Assembly (NCBI GenBank): GCA_947303805.1
Contig: CAMYZE010000001.1
Location: 310,001 to 374,000 of the forward strand
From: an uncultured Clostridia bacterium
GTDB lineage: Bacteria; Bacillota; Clostridia; Lachnospirales; Lachnospiraceae
Direction: 5' to 3'
Length of the DNA: 64,000 nt
Shown: in pieces, positions 17,108 to 25,077 of the stretch
How positions within the stretch are numbered: the stretch's first letter is position 1
Layout of the letters: the number at the start of each line of letters is the position of its first letter
Translations under genes and position numbers: made by a program
The notes under the pieces: generated by a model
Database searches by the model: none
Told to the model about the DNA's origin: nothing
The model's input: only the letters and a program-made list of their open reading frames with translations

Positions 17108-17596
17108 ATGGAACTAACTCATTTTGATGAAAATGGAAATGCAAGAATGGTAGATGTAGGCGATAAGGAAGTAACAAAAAGAATTGCTGTCGCAGAAGGT
17201 AAGATTTTTGTATGTGAAGAAGTTTATGATGCCATAAAAAATAAAGATGTGAAAAAAGGAGATGTGCTTACAGTAGCAACAACTGCAGGTATAATGGCAT
17301 GTAAGAAAAATTTTGAAATAATTCCTATGTGCCACATTCTAAACCTCACAAATGCTAAAATTGAGTGGGAAATGAATGACAATAAATTACCTGATGGTAA
17401 CTATGAAATAAAATGCACTTGCACTGTAAAGTGTGAAGGAAAAACTGGTGTGGAGATGGAAGCACTTACTGGAGTTTCAGTGGCACTTCTCACAGTCTAT
17501 GATATGGTTAAGGCTATAGATAAGAGAATGGTCATAGGAAACATTTACCTAAAAGAGAAAGATGGGGGCAAATCAGGACATATAGTTAATAAGTAG
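17108..17596 (+). CDS. moaC: cyclic pyranopterin monophosphate synthase MoaC
   Basis: 162 aa. With MoaA it converts GTP to cyclic pyranopterin monophosphate, the first intermediate of molybdenum/tungsten cofactor synthesis. [18 protein letters not shown] opens the protein as in other MoaCs. [19 protein letters not shown] contains the conserved lysines and the MCH(I/P)L motif. [20 protein letters not shown] is the other signature. Its TAG stop is inside a half-copy of the dispersed repeat (17593-17604), which also lies directly before moaA. Confidence 0.95.
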   Translation: MELTHFDENGNARMVDVGDKEVTKRIAVAEGKIFVCEEVYDAIKNKDVKKGDVLTVATTAGIMACKKNFEIIPMCHILNLTNAKIEWEMNDNKLPDGNYEIKCTCTVKCEGKTGVEMEALTGVSVALLTVYDMVKAIDKRMVIGNIYLKEKDGGKSGHIVNK

Positions 17597-17604
17597 GGGC
17601 GAAG
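17593..17604 (+). repeat. half-copy of the dispersed repeat at the moaC/moaA junction
   Basis: GTAGGGGCGAAG, the left arm of the repeat. It supplies the moaC stop codon (TAG) and a G-rich run just before the moaA ATG. It is too short to be certain that it is repeat-derived. Confidence 0.5.
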
Positions 17605-17605
17605 A

Positions 17606-18598
17606 ATGAGAGACACTTTTAAGAGAGAAATTAAATATTTGAGAATTTCACTAACCGAACTTTGTAATTTACGCTGCAGATATTGTATGCCAGAAGAAGG
17701 TGTATGTAAAAAATCTCACGAGGAAATGATGACTCAAGAAGAGATTATCGCTGCGGTTAAAGTCGCTGCAAAGCTTGGAGTTACTAAAATAAGACTTACA
17801 GGTGGTGAGCCACTTGTAAAAAAAGACATAGTTCAGCTTGTGTCTCGAATCAAAGAAGTTAATGGAATAGAAGAGATTTGTCTAACTACAAATGCATCGC
17901 TTCTTCCAAAGTATGCAGCCGACTTAAAGAAAGCAGGGCTTGATAGAATCAACATTAGCCTTGATACTCTTAATCCTGACAAATTCAGATTTATAACAAG
18001 AGTTGGAGAATTGAAGGATACGCTTGCCGGAATAGATGCAGCACTAAACACTGGATTTAAAAAAATAAAAATTAATTCTGTGCTAATTGGTGGATTTAAT
18101 GATGATGAGATCGTCGACCTTGCTAATCTAACATTGAAACAGCCGACAGATGTAAGGTTTATAGAACTTATGCCTATGTATGATAGTGGAGATTTTGGCA
18201 AGGATGCATTTATACCATCTACAGTTGTTATAGAAAAAATTAAAGAAGCGTATAAAGGTAAATTCGAAAATGATGACGACATAATAAAAGAAGTTGCTCA
18301 TAAACCAGGTGGCGTCGCAAAAATATATAGAATCAATGGTGCGATGGCAGATGTGGGATTAATTAGTGCAGTAAGTAATCATTTTTGTAGTGAATGTAAC
18401 CGAATAAGGCTTACAGCAGATGGGAAACTGAAACCTTGTCTACATTCGAATCAAGAAATATTAATAAAAGGGCTTGATGAAAAATCAATGGAAGAAAAGT
18501 TTAGAGAAGCAATACTTGCCAAACCAGAAAAACACGATGTACTTTCTTATGAAAGTAGAAGTCATGCAGAAAGAAATATGAATCAGATTGGAGGTTAA
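17606..18598 (+). CDS. moaA: GTP 3',8-cyclase MoaA
   Basis: 330 aa radical SAM enzyme of molybdopterin synthesis. The N-terminal cluster motif is CNLRCRYC (C-x3-C-x2-C), followed by the SAM-binding RLTGGEPLVKKD. The second cluster site is FCSECNRIRLTADGKLKPC near residues 260-280. The C-terminus ends SYESRSHAERNMNQIGG, and the GG end is the catalytic one of MoaA. It lies between moaC and mogA with minimal spacing. Confidence 0.96.
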   Translation: MRDTFKREIKYLRISLTELCNLRCRYCMPEEGVCKKSHEEMMTQEEIIAAVKVAAKLGVTKIRLTGGEPLVKKDIVQLVSRIKEVNGIEEICLTTNASLLPKYAADLKKAGLDRINISLDTLNPDKFRFITRVGELKDTLAGIDAALNTGFKKIKINSVLIGGFNDDEIVDLANLTLKQPTDVRFIELMPMYDSGDFGKDAFIPSTVVIEKIKEAYKGKFENDDDIIKEVAHKPGGVAKIYRINGAMADVGLISAVSNHFCSECNRIRLTADGKLKPCLHSNQEILIKGLDEKSMEEKFREAILAKPEKHDVLSYESRSHAERNMNQIGG

Positions 18599-18599
18599 A

Positions 18600-19088
18600 A
18601 TGTATACAGCAGCAGTGATAACGATAAGTACAAAAGGTGCTAAAGGTGAAAGAGTGGACACAAGTGGTCCAAATCTTGTAAAAATGCTTAAAGAAGATGG
18701 TTATGATGTGAGATACACAAATATTGTACCTGATGATAGAGAAATCATAAAAAAAGAGCTTTTAAAAACTTCAGACGAAGAAATAAATCTAATTCTCACC
18801 ACTGGTGGTACTGGATTCTCACAGAGTGACATAACTCCTGAAGCAACTCTTGAAGTGGTTGAAAGACTTACACCAGGAATACCAGAGATGATGAGAGTAT
18901 TGAATTATAAAAATACCGACAAGAGTTGCCTCTCAAGGTCTCAAGCTGGTATAAGGAAAAAGTCTCTAATAGTAAATTTACCTGGCTCTGAGAGGGCGGC
19001 AAAAGAAAATTTTGAAGTTGTTATGAAACCAATAAAGCATGGACTTGAAATGCTTATGACTGAGGGCTCAGCTAACTGCGGAGGATAG
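18600..19088 (+). CDS. mogA: molybdenum cofactor biosynthesis protein MogA/MoaB
   Basis: 162 aa. MogA/MoaB adenylates molybdopterin before metal insertion. Motifs: AAVITISTKGAKGERVDTSG, ILTTGGTGFSQSDITPEAT and a final SRSQAGIRKKSLIVNLPGS. The ATG at 18600 is preferred over the TTG at 18588 because GGAGG (18590-18594) stands 5 nt before it. The gap to the moaA stop is one base. moeA is not seen in the window. Confidence 0.93.
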   Translation: MYTAAVITISTKGAKGERVDTSGPNLVKMLKEDGYDVRYTNIVPDDREIIKKELLKTSDEEINLILTTGGTGFSQSDITPEATLEVVERLTPGIPEMMRVLNYKNTDKSCLSRSQAGIRKKSLIVNLPGSERAAKENFEVVMKPIKHGLEMLMTEGSANCGG

Positions 19089-19124
19089 ATTATTAGAATC
19101 GCTTTTACCATTTGTGCTAACACT

Positions 19125-19886
19125 TTGCTTGGTGGTGGTGGAGTTGATGGTGCGATACATAGAGCAGCTGGTCTAAAACTTTTGGAAGAGTGCAGGATTC
19201 TTGGTGGTTGTGAGACAGGAAAAGCAAAAATCACTAAGGGCTATGATCTGCCTGCAAAATATGTTATACATACTGTAGGACCTATTTATCAAGATGGAAA
19301 GCATGGCGAAAAAGAATTGCTTGAGAGTTGTTATGTGAGCTGTCTAAAGCTTGCAAAAGAAAATGACATTCACTCGATTGCATTCCCACTTATATCTGCA
19401 GGAATTTTTGGCTATCCAAAAGAAGAGGCGATAGATGTAGCTGTTGATAGTATAAAGAAGTTTTTTGAGAATGATGATTATGATATCGAAGTTAAAATTA
19501 TCCTTTTTGGATCTGAAAGTGTAGAAATTGTTGAAAGGAAGTTTGGGGTGATGGATAAGTTTATAGCATATTGTGGATTAAATTGTGAAACTTGCGAGGC
19601 TCGTATTGCCACAATTAATAATGACAATGACCTTAGAAATAAGGTGGCGAAGGAGTGGTCGGAGTTAAATAAGGTGACAATAACGCCTGAGATGATTAAT
19701 TGTACAGGATGTAGAGTCGAAGGGGTAAAGACACCTTTTTGTGACTCGCTCTGCCCTATTAGAAAATGTGCCAAAGAGAAGAATTATGAGACCTGTGGGA
19801 AATGCAGCGAGCTGGAAAAGTGTGAGAAGATTAAGATGATTATTGAGAATAATGAAGAGGCGCTAAATAACCTTAGGAAAAGTTGA
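19125..19886 (+). CDS. N-terminally truncated macro domain fused in frame to DUF3795
   Basis: The first part (about residues 1-140) is a macro domain, which binds ADP-ribose: LGGGGVDGAIHRAAG and PLISAGIFGYP are typical. The frame is open only back to a stop at 19086, right at the mogA end, and the expected IVNAAN segment reads as FTICANT. The first strands and helix are therefore missing or mutated, and no good start exists. The second part (from the ATG at 19551, about 111 aa) is a cysteine-rich DUF3795 domain that may be translated alone. It is about 84% identical, by hand count, to the stand-alone gene at 30585. The macro part is probably a remnant. Confidence 0.75.
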   Translation: MLGGGGVDGAIHRAAGLKLLEECRILGGCETGKAKITKGYDLPAKYVIHTVGPIYQDGKHGEKELLESCYVSCLKLAKENDIHSIAFPLISAGIFGYPKEEAIDVAVDSIKKFFENDDYDIEVKIILFGSESVEIVERKFGVMDKFIAYCGLNCETCEARIATINNDNDLRNKVAKEWSELNKVTITPEMINCTGCRVEGVKTPFCDSLCPIRKCAKEKNYETCGKCSELEKCEKIKMIIENNEEALNNLRKS

Positions 19887-19966
19887 CATTCTTGCCAAAA
19901 AGTTGACATTTTTGTCAAAAAGTTGACATTTTCGCCAAAAAGTTGACATTTTTGTCAACTTTTTGT
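19881..19966. repeat. four tandem 20-bp repeats upstream of the AlbA_2 gene (putative operator array)
   Basis: Copies start at 19881, 19901, 19921 and 19941, each AGTTGACATT followed by CTTGCCAAAA or close variants. Copies 2 and 4 contain the inverted repeat TTGAC-ATTTTT-GTCAA; copies 1 and 3 have GCCAA instead. The last copy runs into CTTTTTGTATACTTG. The TGA stop of the DUF3795 gene falls in copy 1. A 20-bp period near two helical turns suits cooperative binding of a regulator on one DNA face. Confidence 0.85.
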
Positions 19967-20001
19967 ATACTTGTTAAGTAAAACTTAACAGAGGAAAATA
20001 T

Positions 20002-21447
20002 ATGCAAAGAGAAGAACTATTAGAATTAGTAAAAAACATAAAAAAGCTAAAGTCTGAGGATAATTTTATTGAAATAAAATCCGCACATAATGGATGTCCA
20101 ACAAAGCTTTATGATACAATTTCTGCATTTTCAAATCAAAATGAAGGTGGAAAGATAATTTTTGGTGTGTCAGAAAAAGGAAATTATGAAGTTGTTGGGG
20201 TATACGATGCAAAGCAACTGATTGAAAAGGTTAAAAATGTATGTAAAGAAATGGAACCAATAGTAAAAGGAATATTTACTGAAGCGAATGTAGGAGACAA
20301 GACTATTGTAAGTCTTGAAGTTCCGGGGGTAGATGTACTAGAGAGACCTGTGTTTTATAGAGGAGAAGGCATAGCAAATGGATCATATATAAGAATTGGT
20401 GATGCCGATTTGAAAATGTCTCAAGCGGAAATATATGGATACCAAGCGTTTAAGAAAAGAATAAAAGATGACAAGAGAGTAGTTGAAGATGTAGATGACA
20501 AAAATATTGATAAAGATAAAATACATGAATATTTGAAAAAAGTAAAAAGTGAAAGACCAAATTTAAATACCAATGTTTCAAATGAAGAGATATTGGAACT
20601 TATGGGAATTAAAAATAGTGGTAAGTATACTCTCACTGGAGTATTAATATTTGCAAAATACCCACAAGCTTACTTCCCTCAATTTTCAATTACTGCGGTT
20701 GCTGTTAATGGATATGAACTTGGCGATATGGATGATGATGGTGCAAGGTTTATTGATAATAAAAGAATTACTGGCAATGCAGAGGAAATGTTAGACCAAG
20801 CACTTGAATTTGTAAAAAGGAATTCTAAAGTCAAAACAATAATTGATGAACAGGGCAAAAGAGTAGATAGAGTTGAATATCCAATCAAGGCTATAAGAGA
20901 AGCAGTATTAAATTCAATAGTACATAGAGACTACAGTATACATACAGAAGGAACCCCAGTTGCTATTGAAATGTATACAGATAGAATCGAAATTAAAAAC
21001 CCTGGTGGATTATATGGCAATATAAGTGTAGAACAACTTGGGAAAAGCATGCCAGATACAAGAAATGAAATATTGGCAAATGCTTTAGAAATAATGGGAG
21101 TAACTGAGAATAGATATTCTGGCATTCCTACAATCAATAAAGAATTGAAAAATAACGGACTCGATAATGCAGTATTCAAAAGTGAGAATGGTAGCTTCTC
21201 AATTATTATATATAATTCAAAACGAAGCACTAGAAACAATAGTAAGATAAAAGGCAAAGAAATTGAAAAAGAATTGCTTGAGTATTTGAGAACACCAAGA
21301 ACAAGAGATGAGATAATCTCATTTACGGGTTTGTCAAAGTATTATACTATAAACATAATATTGAAGGGTATGATTGAAGACGGAAAAGTTGCATTGACTA
21401 TACCTGATGTGCCTAAGAGTAGTAAACAGAAGTATTATGCAGTATGA
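20002..21447 (+). CDS. AlbA_2-domain ATP-binding putative transcriptional regulator
   Basis: 481 aa. Residues about 20-130 form an AlbA_2/Schlafen-like domain (ENFIEIKSAHNG-type opening, NQNEGGKIIFGVSEKG). Residues about 280-400 form a C-terminal HATPase-like module (YPIKAIREAVLNSIVHRDYS, IEIKNPGGLYG, TRNEILANALEIMG). The end (about 430-480) is a winged-helix-like segment with TRDEIISFTGLSKYYT. Proteins of this layout (COG2865) are annotated as regulators, and some relatives occur in defence loci. GAGGAAA precedes the ATG. The tandem repeats immediately upstream are likely its binding sites. Confidence 0.82.
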   Translation: MQREELLELVKNIKKLKSEDNFIEIKSAHNGCPTKLYDTISAFSNQNEGGKIIFGVSEKGNYEVVGVYDAKQLIEKVKNVCKEMEPIVKGIFTEANVGDKTIVSLEVPGVDVLERPVFYRGEGIANGSYIRIGDADLKMSQAEIYGYQAFKKRIKDDKRVVEDVDDKNIDKDKIHEYLKKVKSERPNLNTNVSNEEILELMGIKNSGKYTLTGVLIFAKYPQAYFPQFSITAVAVNGYELGDMDDDGARFIDNKRITGNAEEMLDQALEFVKRNSKVKTIIDEQGKRVDRVEYPIKAIREAVLNSIVHRDYSIHTEGTPVAIEMYTDRIEIKNPGGLYGNISVEQLGKSMPDTRNEILANALEIMGVTENRYSGIPTINKELKNNGLDNAVFKSENGSFSIIIYNSKRSTRNNSKIKGKEIEKELLEYLRTPRTRDEIISFTGLSKYYTINIILKGMIEDGKVALTIPDVPKSSKQKYYAV

Positions 21448-21507
21448 TGATTTGTGACAATGGTGTTGACACAAATTGCCCTATATTTACGTAACTATTC
21501 GGAAAAA

Positions 21508-21537
21508 CCTAATAGTTGGGGTATTCCAACTATTAGG
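21508..21537. repeat. 12-bp perfect inverted repeat
   Basis: CCTAATAGTTGG and its exact complement around a GGTATT loop. It lies downstream of the AlbA_2 gene. It may end its transcript weakly or be a binding site; the lack of a T-tract argues against a strong terminator. Confidence 0.65.
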
Positions 21538-21615
21538 AAATTTCGGATGGTTCGAGAGAGCCGAGTATGTGCAAAAATTGCCCATACTGAATAAATTAGA
21601 AGCTTTAAATGTATC

Positions 21616-21639
21616 GTAGGGGCGAGCTTGCGAGCCCTA
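21616..21639. repeat. dispersed hairpin repeat, intergenic copy
   Basis: GTAGGGGCGAGCTTGCGAGC followed by CCTA. Outer stem GGGC/GCCC, tandem GA/GA, inner GC/GC. Flanking GTATC (21611) and GATAC (21643) extend the inverted symmetry, so this copy may show the full element. Confidence 0.8.
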
Positions 21640-21748
21640 ATTGATACTACCATTTTGTTTGGGTCGGCAAAATGGTTATTGTTAAAATAATACATTAAAT
21701 CATTTAAATATATTATTAATAGATAATGCGAAAAGATAGGAGGTTGAG

Positions 21749-22681
21749 ATGGAAGGTAATTTATTGTCACCTTTAGCAAAGATTGGCGAAAATATAACAT
21801 CTGCATTAGACAAATTTGCAGGAATATTGAAAAATAGAGCGGATCTGAAGTATAACAAGGAACTAAAAGAAATAGAGAAAACAGATTTACAAGATACTAT
21901 TAAAATTATTGAAAATGCAAGTGTTCCTATAGCTTGCGATAAAAATGGATTAAAAATGATGAACCCACAAATGCAAGAATTATTGAAGAGAACAGGTAAC
22001 AGGCTTATGAATCAAGAGGTATTTAAACAAATAAATGTAGAAAGCACATTAGAAAAAACACAATTTATATTGGAAGAAAATAAAAATAATGGTGATGATA
22101 ATGCAAGTACAGAACCCATAAACAATGATTTTATGACACAGTTTATTAATGGTGTGGGTGAAATCAGCGATCAAGAAATGCAAATGATGTGGGCAAAATT
22201 GCTTGCAGGTGAAATTAAACAACCAAGTTCATTTTCTTTAAGAACAATAAGTAAACTTAAAATGATGACCACGAGTGAGGCTAAATTATTTGAAAAAGTA
22301 GCACCTTATATAATAGGAGGCGAATACATCGTCAGAGATATAGAATTATTAAAAAAATATAAAGTTACATATACTGACTTATTGCGTTTACAAGATTGCG
22401 AAATAATCAGTCTGGAAGGAGCAACACGGAAATATCACTCAAGTGATAGAATTAGGTATGGTGATTTGCAATGTGAATTTAATGCAAAAGCATACGACAA
22501 CAATATAAAAGATATAAGTGCAAATGTAAGAGCTTATGTTGTAACGAATTTTGGGAAAGAATTATTAAAAATTGTAAAAGTTGATTATAATAATCTATTC
22601 TTTATTGATGTAGTAAAGAAATTTAAGGTGGAAAACAAAACACATTTTGTTGTTTCATGTCATGAAATAAAAAAGAGATAA
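21749..22681 (+). CDS. DUF2806 domain protein
   Basis: 310 aa cytoplasmic protein with no signal or membrane segment. The diagnostic stretch is EISDQEMQMMWAKLLAGE followed by FSLRTISKLKMMT at about residues 147-175. An amphipathic N-terminal region (residues 1-60) precedes it, and a probable winged-helix or mixed alpha/beta C-terminal region follows. Function is unknown. Strong AGGAGG site. It stands 68 nt before a CAP12/TIR-type effector gene in a run of accessory genes, so a defence role is possible but unproven. Confidence 0.78.
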   Translation: MEGNLLSPLAKIGENITSALDKFAGILKNRADLKYNKELKEIEKTDLQDTIKIIENASVPIACDKNGLKMMNPQMQELLKRTGNRLMNQEVFKQINVESTLEKTQFILEENKNNGDDNASTEPINNDFMTQFINGVGEISDQEMQMMWAKLLAGEIKQPSSFSLRTISKLKMMTTSEAKLFEKVAPYIIGGEYIVRDIELLKKYKVTYTDLLRLQDCEIISLEGATRKYHSSDRIRYGDLQCEFNAKAYDNNIKDISANVRAYVVTNFGKELLKIVKVDYNNLFFIDVVKKFKVENKTHFVVSCHEIKKR

Positions 22682-22749
22682 GAGATAATGTTAAGAGCAA
22701 TTTAATAATGATTTGATAGTGTAAAAACAAAATTTAGGAAGGAGTAAAT

Positions 22750-23517
22750 ATGAGTGAGTATGAAAAAGTTCAAAAGCTGATTACCGAAGCGGATGAGTTG
22801 ATAAGCAAACAAGTAACAGCAGAAGACACAGAGTTTGGAATATGGGAATATAAAGTAAAAAAATACATAATTGAAAAATTCGGCGATAAGAGTTTTGAAA
22901 TGAATGCATTCGATGATATTAATTTTTCATTAAGCATTATTTCTTCGCGTACACACGATTCTGAATTTGTAAATGCATGTAAAGAAGGAATAAGTATGGC
23001 GAAAGGCATGCTAAAAATTTATCTTGAGGATCTTGATAATAACGACCATGACATAACGACCAATAATAAGAGTATAGGAAGAGTTCTATATGATTCAGTA
23101 TTTATTGTTCACGGACATGATAATGCTTTAAAACAAAGCGTAGCAAGAATTATTGAAAAGCAAAATATTAAAGCAATTATTCTTAGTGAACAAACAAATA
23201 AAGGAAAGACTATTATTGAAAAGTTTGAAGAATATGCAAATATTCCAGGTGCAATATGTCTTTTTACAAAAGATGATATAGCTACTGATAAATGTAAATC
23301 AAAAAAAATATTTAGAGCAAGACAGAATGTTATATTTGAAACTGGGTATTTTATGGGGAAAATCGGACGAGACAAGGTTATTATATTGTCTGATAGTAAA
23401 ATAGATATGCCATCTGACTTAAGCGGTGTGTTATATACTAGTAACAAAAATTGGGAAATAGTAGTTTTAAAAGAGTTAAGAGAAATTGGCTATAATATTG
23501 ATATGAATAAATTATAA
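22750..23517 (+). CDS. CAP12/Pycsar-type TIR nucleotide-binding effector
   Basis: 255 aa. Residues about 1-100 are a helical N-terminal region. Residues about 115-255 form the TIR-like domain called nucleotide-binding or CAP12: VFIVHGHDNALKQSVARII, SEQTNKGKTIIEKFE, ARQNVIFETGYFMGKIGR and MPSDLSGVLY. Characterised members of this domain class act as NAD-degrading effectors in cyclic-nucleotide anti-phage systems. The glutamate in IFETGYF is the probable catalytic residue. No cyclase is adjacent, so the activating signal is unknown. AAGGAAGGAG precedes the ATG. Confidence 0.82.
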   Translation: MSEYEKVQKLITEADELISKQVTAEDTEFGIWEYKVKKYIIEKFGDKSFEMNAFDDINFSLSIISSRTHDSEFVNACKEGISMAKGMLKIYLEDLDNNDHDITTNNKSIGRVLYDSVFIVHGHDNALKQSVARIIEKQNIKAIILSEQTNKGKTIIEKFEEYANIPGAICLFTKDDIATDKCKSKKIFRARQNVIFETGYFMGKIGRDKVIILSDSKIDMPSDLSGVLYTSNKNWEIVVLKELREIGYNIDMNKL

Positions 23518-23644
23518 TTACTTAAGAAGTGCCATGTTTTTTAAAATAATACAAGTAAAATTATTCATTTTGTTAATGTTGTATATTGATATGGATGATA
23601 GTCAAAATTTGTCGCATAGTATTTTGGTATAACATAACAAGATT

Positions 23645-24262
23645 ATGATGTATAATTATGAAGAAAAGAATTCAGTAGAGCTACTAATTGAAGAGATTAA
23701 GAAAGCATTAGACAATAAAATGTATTTTGCTGCTCTTTGTATGTCGTTAATCATTCCGGATATGTTAGGGAAACTTGAATGTGATAGTGATGAAAAAAGG
23801 TTTTATAGTAAATGGTTTGACGAGAATGTTCGAGATTGTATGATGTTGACACCTAAAGAGAGAGAAAAGATAGGATTTGTAAGCGAAACATTTAATGGCA
23901 ATATGTGCTTTGAGTTAAGAAATTCTATATTCCATAGAGCAGGTAGTGATATTGAAAGCAGAATAAAATGCAATGAGTTTGTTTTGCAGTTAAGTGATGA
24001 GCCGTTTGTGAGAGGAATACCATATGATGAGGACTATGATTATGCAAATTTAATTATAGATGAAGATGGAACAGCAAGTGATAAATGTAAAATATATAAG
24101 TATTATGTAAGTGCAAATGAAATCATTACAGGTATAGTAAATGCAGCAGAATTATATGTTAAAAATAATGTGGATAAAATCAATAAACTAAATAAAATAA
24201 AAATTAATTCTTATGGTGGTGCTGTACCTAAACTTTTCTTTATGAGGTCAATAAATGAATAA
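23645..24262 (+). CDS. hypothetical protein with HEPN-like R-x4-H motif
   Basis: 205 aa, unrecognised family. Predicted helices around residues 10-50 (VELLIEEIKKALDNKMYFAALCM) are followed by IIPDMLGKLE, then FELRNSIFHRAG at about residues 91-102. LRN-x-I-x-H matches the R-x4-6-H catalytic motif of HEPN ribonucleases. Its C-terminal part ends in a helix (ITGIVNAAELYVKN). Two ATGs in a row (23645, 23648) both suit. It follows the TIR effector gene by 127 nt. A toxin or RNase role is inference from one motif. Confidence 0.55.
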   Translation: MMYNYEEKNSVELLIEEIKKALDNKMYFAALCMSLIIPDMLGKLECDSDEKRFYSKWFDENVRDCMMLTPKEREKIGFVSETFNGNMCFELRNSIFHRAGSDIESRIKCNEFVLQLSDEPFVRGIPYDEDYDYANLIIDEDGTASDKCKIYKYYVSANEIITGIVNAAELYVKNNVDKINKLNKIKINSYGGAVPKLFFMRSINE

Positions 24263-24341
24263 GATTGAAAAAATGATAAAAGAGATTATTATAAAAATTC
24301 AATGTATAGGTTGGTACTTAATGGAGAGAGTCATGCGATGA
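24255..24341 (+). CDS. possible 28-aa small protein
   Basis: Reads MNKIEKMIKEIIIKIQCIG and on to RVMR, amphipathic and basic. It overlaps the HEPN-like gene end by 8 nt, and its TGA stop overlaps the next ATG (ATGA), a coupling arrangement. No strong ribosome binding site. It may be a coupling peptide or chance. Confidence 0.3.
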   Translation: MNKIEKMIKEIIIKIQCIGWYLMERVMR

Positions 24342-24526
24342 ATTCGGTTCAAGAATTAACAGAAACTGATAATTTTTGGAATTGTATAGATGAAAATGAA
24401 AAGAAGAAAACAGCAATGCAAATTTTGTCGTTAATGTATTTGTTGAATCCGAAGCACATAGAATTGCAGTTGGACGATAAGGCAAAACTTGAAAAAATTA
24501 AAACGTGGGTAGAAGAATATAAATGA
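24338..24526 (+). CDS. small hypothetical protein
   Basis: 62 aa from the ATG at 24338, preceded by GGAGAG about 11 nt upstream. An upstream in-frame ATG at 24302 lacks a binding site. The protein is acidic and mostly helical: TDNFWNCIDENEKKKTAMQI then LNPKHIELQLDDKAKLEKI. No family is recognised. It is probably part of the TIR/HEPN-like accessory group. The 297-nt gap after it holds only a possible 20-codon reading frame at 24589-24651 and AT-rich sequence, then the hic promoter. Confidence 0.5.
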   Translation: MNSVQELTETDNFWNCIDENEKKKTAMQILSLMYLLNPKHIELQLDDKAKLEKIKTWVEEYK

Positions 24527-24788
24527 GGTGATATTACATAATTATATCGCTTTATGTGATAAAGAATCAAAGACGGCAGAAGGTAATTATGATTAATTTT
24601 GTTGATAATATTAATTATGAAGAATGGTGTAAGGGGGATATTGGTAAAATATGAAATTTAAAATTTAAAGAGTTTTTGATTTAATTATACGTAACATCTA
24701 TATTTAAATAAAATAATTAGCGTTAACATACTTAACAAAATGCGAGATTTAAAATTTTTTATTAGGATTGTTTAAGATAAATGGCGCC

Positions 24789-24818
24789 TTGACATATAGT
24801 ATCAAATATGATACTATA
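24789..24818 (+). promoter_or_regulatory. hicAB promoter with overlapping operator palindrome
   Basis: -35 TTGACA (24789-24794), 17-nt spacer, -10 TACTAT (24812-24817). A perfect 9-bp inverted repeat, TATAGTATC / GATACTATA, occupies 24795-24818 and so covers the spacer and -10. This is the expected arrangement for autorepression by HicB. The predicted start of transcription falls on or next to the hicA ATG. Confidence 0.85.
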
Positions 24819-24823
24819 TTTTT

Positions 24824-25045
24824 ATGAATGTCGAAAAGATAATTGAAAAAATGAATAATCAGCCCAACGGTATTAGGCATGAAGAGGCTGCAAAAGTGCT
24901 AGAATATTTTGGCTATAGAATGGATAGACAGAAAGGTTCACATATGCAGTTTGTAAATAGTAATGGAGATGTATTTACATTAAAGAAAGAATCCCCGTTG
25001 AAAGCAGTATATGTGAAAGAGATTCTAGCAAGAATATCTAAGTAG
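24824..25045 (+). CDS. hicA: HicA-type mRNA interferase toxin
   Basis: 73 aa dsRBD-like toxin that cleaves mRNA. The active-site region is DRQKGSHMQFVNSNGD with the GSH histidine (about residue 41). FTLKKESPLKAVYVKEIL completes the fold. There is no ribosome binding site before the ATG, and the -10 element ends only 6 nt upstream, so the message may be leaderless. It precedes its antitoxin, as is typical of hicAB. Confidence 0.92.
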   Translation: MNVEKIIEKMNNQPNGIRHEEAAKVLEYFGYRMDRQKGSHMQFVNSNGDVFTLKKESPLKAVYVKEILARISK

Positions 25046-25077
25046 ACAATAAGGAAAAAGTAAAAGAAGAAGAGGAA

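Larger units (their letters stand above)
21448..21748. other. 301-nt intergenic region with stacked hairpins and one dispersed repeat
   Basis: No gene. It holds ATTTGTG/CACAAAT (21450-21476), a perfect 12-bp stem CCTAATAGTTGG/CCAACTATTAGG (21508-21537), a dispersed repeat flanked by GTATC/GATAC, and a 9-bp stem ACCATTTTG/CAAAATGGT (21649-21676). None has a T-run, so none is a typical terminator. A TAGGAGG binding site for the next gene lies at its end. Confidence 0.7.

Noticed and set aside
19881..19966. Possible short CRISPR array
   Set aside because: The 20-bp units are contiguous with no spacers, and no cas genes are present. An operator array fits better.
21540..21600. tRNA-like GGTTCGAGAGAGCC segment
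   Set aside because: A T-loop-like string only; no acceptor, D or anticodon stems can be folded around it.
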